This document shows, piece by piece, positions 53,641 to 62,717 of a DNA stretch of 64,000 nt. The stretch covers positions 62,001 through 126,000 of the forward strand of contig CALKIV010000026.1 in the NCBI GenBank assembly GCA_937995835.1. Direction: 5' to 3'. Position numbers and translations under genes: made by a program. The stretch comes from an uncultured Dysgonomonas sp. Its GTDB lineage: Bacteria; Bacteroidota; Bacteroidia; Bacteroidales; Dysgonomonadaceae. A model generated the notes under the pieces. It did not search any database and was not told the origin of the DNA. It saw only the letters and a program-made list of their open reading frames with translations. The stretch's first letter is position 1. Each line of letters starts with the position of its first letter.

Positions 53641-54036
53641 ATGAAGAACAGACTAATACGCATGAATCCTACCAATGTGAAGGCTGTAGGTAATTATTCG
53701 CATGTGACTGTCATACCTAAAGATGCTCAACTTTATACTTTTTCTGGCCAGATAGGAGCTGATGAAAATGGCATATTACCTGATGACTATAGCAAGCAGA
53801 TAGAAAATACATTCAAGAATATAGACCTTGTTCTTAAATGTCAATCCTTAACAGCAGATGATGTGATAAAAGTCAATATCTGGGCTGTGGAAGAAATTGA
53901 CTGGGAAAATGTCTTCAACCCTGCATGGGAAAAATTCTTTGGAAAGATCTATCCTTCGATGACTATCGCTTATATCTCAGCGCTTGGATTACCCGAAATC
54001 AAAATAGAAATAGAGATTTGGGCTGCTAAAGCCTAA
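53641..54036 (+). CDS. Rid/YjgF/UK114-family protein lacking the deaminase arginine
   Basis: The ATG at 53641 is chosen because upstream in-frame starts lie in the terminator and promoter. Length 131. The Rid fold is clear: YTFSGQIGADENGILPDDYSKQIENTFKNI, LTADDVIKVNIWAV, and the C-terminal LPEIKIEIEIWAAKA. Catalytic RidA proteins have an Arg in a PxR motif near the C-terminus; here the matching place reads YPSMTIAYIS with no Arg. It is therefore probably not a standard imine deaminase. It is separated from the alginate operon by a terminator. Confidence 0.85.
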   Translation: MKNRLIRMNPTNVKAVGNYSHVTVIPKDAQLYTFSGQIGADENGILPDDYSKQIENTFKNIDLVLKCQSLTADDVIKVNIWAVEEIDWENVFNPAWEKFFGKIYPSMTIAYISALGLPEIKIEIEIWAAKA

Positions 54037-54056
54037 AGTGATCAACGATATAAGAA

Positions 54057-54088
54057 TAACCCTCTTTCAAAAATGAGAAAGAGGGTTA
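54057..54088. terminator. Bidirectional terminator between Rid and acetyltransferase genes
   Basis: Arms TAACCCTCTTTC and GAAAGAGGGTTA (12 bp) enclose an 8-base loop, between two convergent genes. Confidence 0.85.
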
Positions 54089-54102
54089 ACTTGTTATTAT
54101 TT

Positions 54103-55323
54103 TTAGAAATAATCAGAAAAATAAACCTGATCATTTGGTATAATATTTCGCAGAGTTCGCAATGTTCTAAAGTCAGTCTTCAGACGTTCTATTTTGCTCA
54201 AATAAGAAGGAGATTTGTAGCTCATCAATAGAGCTGTAAGTGTCTTTATATCCGTCTCCACAGCACTTCCAATAGGTTCTCTACCGATTTTGGTTTGCCC
54301 TTCTACTGAGCAGTCGACACTAAAGACTCCTCTATTCCATTCTGCTAATGGGTCTTCTATCACAAAGTGAAAAGGCGCTGCTGTTCCTGAAAAAGGAAAT
54401 ATCTTCAAGAATGCCTCAACATCCACAATTCGTGCCATATAGTATGGCTCAATTGTTTCTTTGATCCTACTATCTTCGATCAGAAATGCAATAGGCTCAT
54501 CAATATAAAGATTACCTTTCACGGTATCAATCATTGAAAAGTGAGCTGAGATAAAATTCCAGAGACCTTGTCGCGCTTCTTGGTTGAGATAGATCATATC
54601 TTTAATATAGAAGGTATCTTCTACAATCCAATACAAGATATAACCGATGGGATCATTATCTTTATTATAATATACAGCTGCTGTACGCTCATCTTCATTT
54701 TCCCAACGCCAATACTCATCCCATTCTAGGCCTCGACGAATCATTGCACCATGGTTGACCAACGAAAATTTATTATAAACAGCAATAATATCTTCTTCTC
54801 TGACATCCAATCGCTCGACGTAACCGGGCACATCAGTATGTTTAGGCAACTGAAAATCTTTGACCGTGAACGTCAGATGATCAGAGATAAGCTCCCAGCC
54901 TTTCTTCCGATAAAAAGGAATGGAGTAAGGATAGAGATAAGAAATATATTGTTTTTTCTTCCTCATTTTATCCAAACTCAACTTAATGAGATCGTGCATC
55001 AAGCCAAGATTAGCATATTCAGGATATGTGCCTGCACCTGTTAGCCCTCCCATATCGAATATTTCACCATGAATATTCACCTTACAAGGGTAAATACACA
55101 GTTGCGAAACCAACTCGTCAGCACTGTTGTACCAGCCAAACACATCAGCCTCTTGCAAGATAGGACGTTTGGCTTTCACTAATTCCTCATCTTCATAACC
55201 ACTCTCAATGACATCTTTGTTGGTCACCTGAAAAACATATCGTAGCAGCTCATTGTACTGATTAATATCTTTCATCTCAACAGGACGTATAGTCAAACTT
55301 TTTCTTGGATCACTGTGTTGCAT
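54103..55323 (-). CDS. Eis-like GNAT acetyltransferase
   Basis: The 406-residue length, two GNAT-like halves and a C-terminal sterol-carrier-like domain match the Eis family. The acetyl-CoA site is in DMGGLTGAGTYPEYANLGLMHDLIKLSL (about 91-118), followed by YPYSIPFYRKKGWELISDHLTF. The second half has ERTAAVYYNKDNDPIGYILYWI. The C-terminus, as usual for Eis, ends in a hydrophobic DQVYFSDYF. Eis proteins acetylate amines on small molecules such as aminoglycosides; the substrate here is unknown. It is a single gene unrelated in function to the flanking PULs as far as I can see. Confidence 0.85.
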   Translation of the reverse strand: MQHSDPRKSLTIRPVEMKDINQYNELLRYVFQVTNKDVIESGYEDEELVKAKRPILQEADVFGWYNSADELVSQLCIYPCKVNIHGEIFDMGGLTGAGTYPEYANLGLMHDLIKLSLDKMRKKKQYISYLYPYSIPFYRKKGWELISDHLTFTVKDFQLPKHTDVPGYVERLDVREEDIIAVYNKFSLVNHGAMIRRGLEWDEYWRWENEDERTAAVYYNKDNDPIGYILYWIVEDTFYIKDMIYLNQEARQGLWNFISAHFSMIDTVKGNLYIDEPIAFLIEDSRIKETIEPYYMARIVDVEAFLKIFPFSGTAAPFHFVIEDPLAEWNRGVFSVDCSVEGQTKIGREPIGSAVETDIKTLTALLMSYKSPSYLSKIERLKTDFRTLRTLRNIIPNDQVYFSDYF

Positions 55324-55450
55324 ATCTCTAGCATAGTAAAGTATAATACATCCAAAGTTAAAAAAATATTGACATTATAGATATTATTATCTGCCAAGTC
55401 TACTAAATTTTATTTCTTCGAGACTTAGAAATAAACAGCGCGTAAGAAAA

Positions 55451-55488
55451 AAAAGTCCTGTAAGAGACTTTCTTCTTACAGGACTTTT
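55451..55488 (-). terminator. Intrinsic terminator after the outer-membrane protein gene
   Basis: Arms AAAAGTCCTGTAAGA and TCTTACAGGACTTTT (15 bp) enclose an 8-base loop, 18 bases after the minus-strand stop. On the minus strand the stem ends in a T run. Confidence 0.88.
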
Positions 55489-55505
55489 GGTTAAGACATT
55501 TCAGT

Positions 55506-56369
55506 TTACTTGCCAAATGCTAGTCTTACTTTCACACCTATAGCTAGTGGACGTACCTTGTTGACAAAGTTACTTTGTTCTTTATCATTTAGATATTGTG
55601 AATTCAAGATACTTTTATTGTTGAAAGCTGTTGAGTGAGAAGCGTCATAAGACAGAAAACGCTCTCCATCTTTTGCTACATTATTTAGAGAATAATCTAC
55701 ATAAACTCCTGTATACAAACATAATTTATCATTTAACCTACTTTTTACTCCTGCTTCTGCTGAAAGCATGAAAGCGACTTTGAGATCAAGATTGCCCTTG
55801 TTGCTTCTATCCGAGAATTTGCCAAAACCACGATATAGAAAATCGTCATAAGTGACATCTGTTGACGGATAATAGCCTTGTGTAGCAATACTAGATATAT
55901 TAGAAGTATATCGCTTAACAACAGGAAGGCCTATTTTTCCTCCAAAAGCAACATAAAAGCCATCGTCTACACTAGTCTGAAATTGCACCATTAAAGGAAT
56001 GTTGAGATACGACACGCGCTGTTTTTCTTCATACCCTCCGACTGTGTATTTATAGACAAAATTTTCGTTCTCATCATCCACAGCATCAAACTGATCGGAG
56101 ATACTTTGCAACTCTGCTTTACCCATATAGGTTGAAAATTCAAGTCCCGTATTTAAGCCCCATTTTTCAGTTAAGAAATAGCTATACCCTACTCCAAATG
56201 AATAACCTGCCCTTTTGCTTTCTTCTACATTTACACCTTGAACCTTATAATCTAAGGTGGAGAGTCCTCCTGCACCATATACAGAGAATTCTTGTTTGAT
56301 CTGAGCACTCATACTACTGAAGCTAAGCATAGCTAACACCATGAGTGCTATTGTATTTTTTATTTTCAT
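55506..56369 (-). CDS. Outer-membrane beta-barrel protein (PorT/OMP_b-brl-like)
   Basis: The 287-residue protein has a signal peptide (to MSAQ) and alternating beta-strand segments: FSVYGAGGLSTLDYKV, YSFGVGYSYFLTEKWGLNTGLEFSTY, VSYLNIPLMVQFQTSVDDGFYVAFGGKIGLPV, LCLYTGVYVDYSLN, and the last strand VRPLAIGVKVRLAFGK. This is the small outer-membrane beta-barrel family common in Bacteroidota. It lies 36 bases after the T9SS-secreted protein gene and before a terminator, as the last gene of that unit. It may help secrete or anchor that protein; the sequence does not prove this. Confidence 0.8.
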   Translation of the reverse strand: MKIKNTIALMVLAMLSFSSMSAQIKQEFSVYGAGGLSTLDYKVQGVNVEESKRAGYSFGVGYSYFLTEKWGLNTGLEFSTYMGKAELQSISDQFDAVDDENENFVYKYTVGGYEEKQRVSYLNIPLMVQFQTSVDDGFYVAFGGKIGLPVVKRYTSNISSIATQGYYPSTDVTYDDFLYRGFGKFSDRSNKGNLDLKVAFMLSAEAGVKSRLNDKLCLYTGVYVDYSLNNVAKDGERFLSYDASHSTAFNNKSILNSQYLNDKEQSNFVNKVRPLAIGVKVRLAFGK

Positions 56370-56405
56370 CTTCTTATTCTTAAAAATTTGACATCCTTAG
56401 ATTGA

Positions 56406-59400
56406 TTACTTCACTATCAGTTTAAATTCTCTGTGATAGCCACTTGGAGAGATAAATTTCACCACATAGTTCCCCACGGATGGCACTTGGAATGAAGTGG
56501 TGGTTTCTGATGCCGGAATACTCTTTACAAAGTAGCCTGACATATTATAAAGCTGTATTTCAGAACCTGTTAGATCAACATCTTCTACATCAACTACCAG
56601 ATTCGCTGATTCTCCAAAAGATAGAGGATTAGGATAAAGTACTGCTGAAGATCTCTTAAGGGTCACTCTTCCTGGACATGTTCTTAATTCTTGTCCATTT
56701 TGGGTAGTGACATGCACCGCATACTCTGCATTTACATCTAACACATCTTCTTCCTTATTTCCAGCCGAATAGTATTGTTTTCCCTTACCAATCTCTTTAC
56801 CATCTTTGAACCATTTATACTTCGAAAATTTATAACCACCATTGGTTTCAGAGTTATTATTGACTGTCAATACTTTATTCCACTTTTGCGATACAAGGTT
56901 ATCAAATACAAATAGCTTCTCAATCTGCACTTTATATTCTTTAGATTCTAGTCCATCGGCAGAAGTTATTTTAAATTTAATCTCTTGAATAGATGGCTTA
57001 GTCACATCCACTGTGATTGTATTTCGATCAACAGTTGCTCCATCATGCGCTTCAATATGCACTTGCAACTGATCCTTCATATTACTACAATCTACAACAA
57101 AAGGCACATTCATCTTTTCAGTCCAGTCTTGTCCGTCTATTACCAACTTCTTGACCTCAACATTTCCTCCAATGGTCTTAAATATTGTAGGCAATGTTTT
57201 TATATAATGAGCATTCAGTTCCGAATTATAGATTCTCACCTCATCGATAGCCCCTTTATAGGTGTAGTCTGATGTTCCTTCATCTTTACGCCCAAGCGTG
57301 ATGCTCTTAGTAGAGCTTCGCACTGTTCCCCCTAGAGCTGTAAAGTTTGCTAACTCTCCATCGCGATAGAGCTCTAGGCTGTTGCCTGTGAAGACTCCCA
57401 CATAATGGGTATATCTTCCATTTTCGAGTTCCTTAGGATCATCCATATCCACAATACGGTCGGTGGTGTTGATGGTGATACGCATCTTTTTCTCAGGTGT
57501 TAATGAGAATTTGAATCTTTCTTCCCAGCTACCATGCGACAGTACAAACTGTTCGCCACTCCCTAAATTGTCTGGACGCAACCAAAAAGACACTGTTAAC
57601 TTATCTCCAAAGTTTAGCGCAGGATCGTTAGGGGTATAAATATACTGATCAGAAGTAAAAAACTCGTATGCTGTATTCGCTTGCCCTTGTGCATCTGCTG
57701 TTTTCACAGCCTTTACAGATGTGGCATGGAAGGCATCTTGCGCATCATTCTTCGTATCTTTGTCGAATGGATAGTATACAATAGGATTAAAAGCTTCGTT
57801 CTTGTCTGATAAATCTTTCACCAAAACTTGTTCTGCTTTGGTCACTGTTCCCAGAGCATTTGTCAGGCTCAATTCTAGTCTATACACGCCAGGTTCTGAG
57901 GGCAAAGTCCAAGTAGGATTCAAAGTTGTTTCATTTTCTAATGTTCCTCCTGAACAATTCCATGCAATGGTAGCAGTAGTGGTATTGGCTTCTGTTGTCA
58001 CTATTATAGCTTCTCCCTTATCTATTGGAGATTTCTTACTAAAAGAGATTTTCTCAATTGCTGGAGCCACCGTTCCTGTATCGGCTACAAGGATTGATAG
58101 CTCTTCTGATGTCACCTTCGATGTACCACTTGTTGCTTCACAATGCACTATATATGTTCCTGCTGTTGCTGGAGCTGTCCAATCGAGGGCACTCGCACTT
58201 TGTTCCTCCAATGCCACACCATTCACAAACCATTGATATTTTGTTTCTACTCCATTTTCTACCAATGTATTGAATTTGACAACAGCACCAGAGACTACGG
58301 ATGTTTCATTTACATGAAATGATTTCAGACGAAATAGAGGGGCAAAATCATATTGATGATGATAGTCCACTACCCCACCATCAGCAATAATATATTGCCG
58401 TCCACGCTTTACAGGAGTTTTTCCTGCTGGATAAATCACTAAAAGCCTGACATCATTTGCAGGAATCTTAAAAGTAGTAGTGCCACTGACATTAGACGCA
58501 AGCACAGTTTCTGTGATAGCATCATAAATTACATGTGCACCACTCGGTAAAGTTATATTTACAGTCTCTTCTGCTGAATTAGGGTTATAATATAGATAGT
58601 TAGGATAAGTATTCTCTCCTCTAAAATCCGTAATGTTCAAATCTAATTGCAAAATACCTTCTACATTCGTTGTTTCTACCAATGCGCCTAAATATCCCAC
58701 ACTGGAACCACTGTATAGCGACAGATTGGTTTTAGACCATCCACCTTTCACAGCATCACCCATTGCAAAGGGTTTCTTGCCTTCCCAGTTTTGTTTTATG
58801 GCCTCGAAAGGGATACAAGCATTAGGGTCATTTTCTTTAGCCCATGCCAAACTTGCTCCTTCTTGATTAGCTTCGGGAAGTCCATTGATATAAAAATATC
58901 TGGAAGCATTTGCAAGATTAAGCATCCATTTCCCTATCACTTTAGCATAACGCTTATCATATTTAGCCACTGGTACTAAAGCTGCTGCATGTTGATATCC
59001 ATTCATCAAGAATGCATAATCATCTCCATCGTCCTTAGCCTCGCCGATAAGCCCCGACATGTCATAACCATTCCATTTTCCTGCAATCACGCCCCACTTT
59101 CTCAGAGTATTTTTACCATCAGAAAAAGTCCAGTTCATGAACTTATCAATGTCATAATTTGTGCCTTCTTCTGCATTTAGCCTCGCTGATGCAAGAATGC
59201 CATAAGGCAATTGTATTTCGTAAGAAGGATTATCCGTCCATCCTTGAAGAAAATCGAGCGAAAGCTCAGCACCTCTTCTATACTTCAAGTCTCCTGTTTC
59301 TTTATATGCTTGATATAATATCCATGCAATAGCTCCAGCAGCTTCGGGTTCTTTCACCCCGTCAGCATTTGGCTGTTCGGTTATCAAGTTAAATGCTCTG

Positions 59401-60029
59401 TAATTCATATTTGGCGCTTGCCAAGGGAAAAGTTGTCCTCCTAATTTATAAACTACATTGAGCTGACGATCAGCCACAGTAGTAAACTGCTTAGCAAAAT
59501 CATTATCTACATGAGGATAAAGCGAATATAGCTGGTAAAAATAGATATTAGGCATCGTTTCATACCACCAGTCGCCACCTGTACCAGCAGAATAGTTGTT
59601 TAGATAAACATTTTGTCCATTGGCTGAATTGAAGAAATCTTTCGACTTTTGCACCCAATTGGTAGCATAATGATTTGTTTTATCTACACCTACCAAGCTT
59701 GCTCCCACAATGGCTGGCAGAATATTAATTGCCTCACCTATATTTTGAGGATTGTCTTGACCAACGAAAGTGCTCAATCGGATGTTATTGACATCTGGAT
59801 AATTGGTTCCTGCTCCTGAATGGATTGCAGACAACGGAAGATAAGTCCCTGTCTTAGAAACATCAAATACAAAATTATCATAATCTTTGGTCACCTTCTT
59901 CCAGTCTCTCATAAGATAAGGAGAGGGTTTATCTGGCATTTGATCTATTCTTGAGATTGTTTTCTGTTGAGCAACAGATAAACAAAGTATGCAGAATAGC
60001 AGTAGTGTGGTTAATATTGTTTTTTTCAT
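56406..60029 (-). CDS. Large T9SS-secreted protein: alpha-helical barrel, Ig-like and LamG domains; enzyme family unknown
   Basis: The ATG at 60029 gives a signal peptide (MKKTILTTLLLFCILCLSVA); length 1207. Residues about 25-540 are helix-rich and resemble an alpha/alpha toroid (ATNWVQKSKDFFNSA, GGDWWYETMPNIYFYQLYSLYP, AAGAIAWILYQAYKETGDLKYRRGAEL, YAFLMNGYQHAAALVPVAKYD). Two Ig/PKD-like domains follow (about 570-745), then a LamG jelly roll (about 746-950, NPIVYYPFDKDTKNDAQDAF to AIDEVRIYN), further Ig-like segments, and a type A T9SS sorting domain (about 1128-1207: LYPNPLSFGES, IQLYNMSGYFVKSI, VGNYVVKF). The toroid with a PUL context suggests a glycoside hydrolase or lyase, but I cannot name its family or catalytic residues. 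Confidence 0.8.
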   Translation of the reverse strand: MKKTILTTLLLFCILCLSVAQQKTISRIDQMPDKPSPYLMRDWKKVTKDYDNFVFDVSKTGTYLPLSAIHSGAGTNYPDVNNIRLSTFVGQDNPQNIGEAINILPAIVGASLVGVDKTNHYATNWVQKSKDFFNSANGQNVYLNNYSAGTGGDWWYETMPNIYFYQLYSLYPHVDNDFAKQFTTVADRQLNVVYKLGGQLFPWQAPNMNYRAFNLITEQPNADGVKEPEAAGAIAWILYQAYKETGDLKYRRGAELSLDFLQGWTDNPSYEIQLPYGILASARLNAEEGTNYDIDKFMNWTFSDGKNTLRKWGVIAGKWNGYDMSGLIGEAKDDGDDYAFLMNGYQHAAALVPVAKYDKRYAKVIGKWMLNLANASRYFYINGLPEANQEGASLAWAKENDPNACIPFEAIKQNWEGKKPFAMGDAVKGGWSKTNLSLYSGSSVGYLGALVETTNVEGILQLDLNITDFRGENTYPNYLYYNPNSAEETVNITLPSGAHVIYDAITETVLASNVSGTTTFKIPANDVRLLVIYPAGKTPVKRGRQYIIADGGVVDYHHQYDFAPLFRLKSFHVNETSVVSGAVVKFNTLVENGVETKYQWFVNGVALEEQSASALDWTAPATAGTYIVHCEATSGTSKVTSEELSILVADTGTVAPAIEKISFSKKSPIDKGEAIIVTTEANTTTATIAWNCSGGTLENETTLNPTWTLPSEPGVYRLELSLTNALGTVTKAEQVLVKDLSDKNEAFNPIVYYPFDKDTKNDAQDAFHATSVKAVKTADAQGQANTAYEFFTSDQYIYTPNDPALNFGDKLTVSFWLRPDNLGSGEQFVLSHGSWEERFKFSLTPEKKMRITINTTDRIVDMDDPKELENGRYTHYVGVFTGNSLELYRDGELANFTALGGTVRSSTKSITLGRKDEGTSDYTYKGAIDEVRIYNSELNAHYIKTLPTIFKTIGGNVEVKKLVIDGQDWTEKMNVPFVVDCSNMKDQLQVHIEAHDGATVDRNTITVDVTKPSIQEIKFKITSADGLESKEYKVQIEKLFVFDNLVSQKWNKVLTVNNNSETNGGYKFSKYKWFKDGKEIGKGKQYYSAGNKEEDVLDVNAEYAVHVTTQNGQELRTCPGRVTLKRSSAVLYPNPLSFGESANLVVDVEDVDLTGSEIQLYNMSGYFVKSIPASETTTSFQVPSVGNYVVKFISPSGYHREFKLIVK

Positions 60030-60049
60030 ATTATAAAGGTTATATAAGA

Positions 60050-60105
60050 ACAGACTGCATGTCATATTCTTTTTGCAGAATATCAGAACACGACACACAG
60101 TCTGT
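60050..60105 (-). other. Nested hairpin in the leader of the T9SS protein gene
   Basis: Outer arms ACAGACTG (60050-60057) and CAGTCTGT (60098-60105) surround an inner hairpin ATATTC/GAATAT (60064-60083). It fills most of the 100-base gap between the LamG lipoprotein and the T9SS gene. It could be an mRNA-processing or attenuation structure. Confidence 0.35.
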
Positions 60106-60129
60106 AGATTTTATTGAATAAGAAGAGCC

Positions 60130-61233
60130 TTATTTTTTAGGCCTCTGATCACGGAATAGCTTAGACACTTGTCCATCTGTCAATGAAATATTGTAGATAG
60201 AGAAATTGTCCATTGCTCCACTATAATAGCTCCATCCATCAGGAGTATCCCATCCTGTCCAGTCCCAATTGGCTTTAGCTTCTTCGTAAGTGGTAACCAT
60301 ACCAATCATAAATGGCAATTGTTTTCCTATGCTAGATTGGTATGCTGGAGGTATTGCTCCTGCAAGGTTCGGCTTAGACTTATCTCCTTCTTTTTTCCAA
60401 AGAATAGTCTGCTTGCCATCAATATACATTCCCAACTCACCTTTTTCTAAGTTTATTGTCAACACTGCATGGGTCCACTTCTCAGGAACGATAGAATTGT
60501 CTCGTTCGTTATCAGCATCCACATGCCCTTTGGTTGTTTTGATAGTGAAAAATGGTTTGCCATGTGATTCTATCTCAAACTTCCAATTTTCCCAATAGTT
60601 CATAGAAGCTACATAGTTGGCATTCTTTGTCACATCTGGTTTCAGCCAAGTAGAGATAGTCATGGTATTACCTAAGAAATCATTTGCATTGTAGTCTGAG
60701 ATTTCAAGATGACTTCCATTCGCAAAGTGTATAGCCTTACCTCCACCAACACCATCGACATAAGTAGGTTTAGCTGTATTGGAACCAAATATTTCTGCTG
60801 GTCCACTTGCTAATTTAGCAATCAACTCACGACTTCCACTTGTAGTCAATTGAACAGGATCTGCTACTTCAAAATCAAGACTCATTACCAAAGCCTGCTC
60901 AGGAATACTCCCGAAAGCGCTAGATTCAAAGGTTTTCTTTCCGTTTTCCAAATGAACAGCTATACTGTTCACTTGGTTTTGGGTAAGATTTTCTTCACTT
61001 GCTGCAAGCGTAGCATCTTCAACTAGCTTAGTAAACAAAGCGATGTTTACTTCCGGGTAGTCTTCTTCTGAAGCATTTGCTGACAGCTGTTTACATTCTT
61101 CAAGCAAAGCGCTAAGTTCAGTTCTGTCTACTTCTCCAGCAGGTTCTTTGTCGTCACTGCTACATGCAATGGCAAACATAGACATGCCTACTACTAGCAT
61201 TAGCCCATATATATATTTCAATGTATTTCTCAT
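60130..61233 (-). CDS. LamG-domain lipoprotein, probable surface glycan-binding protein
   Basis: The 367-residue protein has a lipoprotein signal (SMFAIACSSDDKEPAGE) with acidic residues after the Cys. A helical segment follows (about 36-105, TELSALLEECKQLSANASEEDYP to NGKKTFESS), similar to FIVAR-type helical spacers. A LamG/concanavalin-like domain (about 112-367) has GKAIHFANGSHLEISDYNANDFLGNTMTISTWLKPD and YYSGAMDNFSIYNISLTDGQV. It lies 19 bases after SusD, the usual place for a surface glycan-binding protein. The same type of domain occurs in the T9SS protein that follows. Confidence 0.8.
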   Translation of the reverse strand: MRNTLKYIYGLMLVVGMSMFAIACSSDDKEPAGEVDRTELSALLEECKQLSANASEEDYPEVNIALFTKLVEDATLAASEENLTQNQVNSIAVHLENGKKTFESSAFGSIPEQALVMSLDFEVADPVQLTTSGSRELIAKLASGPAEIFGSNTAKPTYVDGVGGGKAIHFANGSHLEISDYNANDFLGNTMTISTWLKPDVTKNANYVASMNYWENWKFEIESHGKPFFTIKTTKGHVDADNERDNSIVPEKWTHAVLTINLEKGELGMYIDGKQTILWKKEGDKSKPNLAGAIPPAYQSSIGKQLPFMIGMVTTYEEAKANWDWTGWDTPDGWSYYSGAMDNFSIYNISLTDGQVSKLFRDQRPKK

Positions 61234-61252
61234 TATTTAATCATATTAATAA

Positions 61253-62704
61253 TTAATCAATAGCTGTATTACCGTCTTTTTCAGACTGAGGAAGTGGATA
61301 ATAGTATCTAGGTTCTTTCCATGGAAAGTCATTCCCCAAAGCAGTGATAGCTGCATCTTTACCCCATCGCATTAAGTCAAAGAAGCGATGAAACTCGAAA
61401 CCAAGTTCACGACGACGCTCCTTGCGAATCGCTTCTCTCAGGTTGGGTTGATTAGCCACATTGGCATCAGCCAAATTAGCACGATGTCGTACTCTGTTCA
61501 GAGCTACAAGCGCATTATCGAAATCATTATTTCCATTTCTTTCGTTTAACGCTTCAGCTTTCATCAAAAGAATATCAGCATAACGTAGATAGATGTATGG
61601 TAGATTGCCATCCGATTTTTTCCCAATTTCCACTTCGGCTAATGGTTGATTGTGTTTCTTCACTAGATAACCCGTCGTTGACCACCCAGCTTGAAATACA
61701 TCTCCATTTAACCAAGGTTTACCTTGACGACCAATAGATGCATCGAGACGAGGATCGTCTTTCTGATCAATTGTTTGCTCGTCAAATGCAGCAACATAAC
61801 TATCAGTAGGGTTGTTAAAATAGTAGCCTTGCTCTATTGTTGGTGCAAAATATACATTAAGTATATTACCCAATCCCGGGTTTTGATCACTCAAGTGATT
61901 GATAGCAAAAACAGATTCAACAGATGATGCTCCATTTTTCTTGAACAAGTTTTCATACACATCGAGATCATAGATCTTTAATTTTTCGAGAGATTCAATG
62001 GCTGTAATACACTCTGCATATTTTTGCTGATATAGATACACCTTGGCAAGCATTCCTAACACAGCCCCTCTAGTTACCCGTCCTTGATCATCTTTACTTG
62101 AATATTTATCAGGAATTGGAGAGCTTAACGCATCATTAAGATCTTTTTCTATTTGACCATAGATCGTTGCCACATCGCTAAGAGGTACGTTGGTGTTTGC
62201 CATTGTCGTTGGATTAAGGCGCAAAGGCACTTGTCCCCAGATGTTCACCAAGTTGAAATAACTATAAGCTCTGATAAACTTTGCTTCACCTACTAATCTG
62301 GATCGAAGATCAACGTTCATATCAATTGTTGGCACATAGTAAATCGCATCGTTTGCTCTGGAAATACTTTCATAAACAAACTGCCAATAAGTAGCAATGA
62401 TACCGTTATCAGGCTTAGCTAAATGATTGTCAATCTCTTCACCTCCCGACAAGTCACCGGGACGTCCTCCTTTTCGTGAATCATCAGATGCTACATCACC
62501 AAACACCCAGATTTGATTTTGCGATTTTGTGAAGCTTATTGTATTGTAAACACCATTTACTCCACGGATAGCATTAGCCTCATTCTTGTAAAAAGTAGCT
62601 GCATTGTATGCTCCTTTCATATCTTCCTCCAGGAAGTCACTACATGAGAATAAGACACCACTGAGGAGTAATATTGCTGATATATATATTAATTTAATTT
62701 TCAT
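61253..62704 (-). CDS. SusD/RagB-family surface glycan-binding lipoprotein
   Basis: The 483-residue protein has a lipoprotein signal (LLLSGVLFSCSDFLEEDMKG). Family segments include GEAKFIRAYSYFNLVNIWGQVPLRL, GAVLGMLAKVYLYQQKYAECI, YIYLRYADILLMKAEALNERNG and RKERRRELGFEFHRFFDLMRWG. It follows SusC by 13 bases. No lyase or hydrolase of known family accompanies it within the window, so the ligand is unknown. Confidence 0.95.
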   Translation of the reverse strand: MKIKLIYISAILLLSGVLFSCSDFLEEDMKGAYNAATFYKNEANAIRGVNGVYNTISFTKSQNQIWVFGDVASDDSRKGGRPGDLSGGEEIDNHLAKPDNGIIATYWQFVYESISRANDAIYYVPTIDMNVDLRSRLVGEAKFIRAYSYFNLVNIWGQVPLRLNPTTMANTNVPLSDVATIYGQIEKDLNDALSSPIPDKYSSKDDQGRVTRGAVLGMLAKVYLYQQKYAECITAIESLEKLKIYDLDVYENLFKKNGASSVESVFAINHLSDQNPGLGNILNVYFAPTIEQGYYFNNPTDSYVAAFDEQTIDQKDDPRLDASIGRQGKPWLNGDVFQAGWSTTGYLVKKHNQPLAEVEIGKKSDGNLPYIYLRYADILLMKAEALNERNGNNDFDNALVALNRVRHRANLADANVANQPNLREAIRKERRRELGFEFHRFFDLMRWGKDAAITALGNDFPWKEPRYYYPLPQSEKDGNTAID

Positions 62705-62717
62705 ATTCGTTTTGTTT

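Noticed and set aside
56406..60029. Naming the toroid of the T9SS protein as a specific lyase or GH family
   Set aside because: I see an alpha-helical toroid but no motif set that matches a family I can name with confidence.
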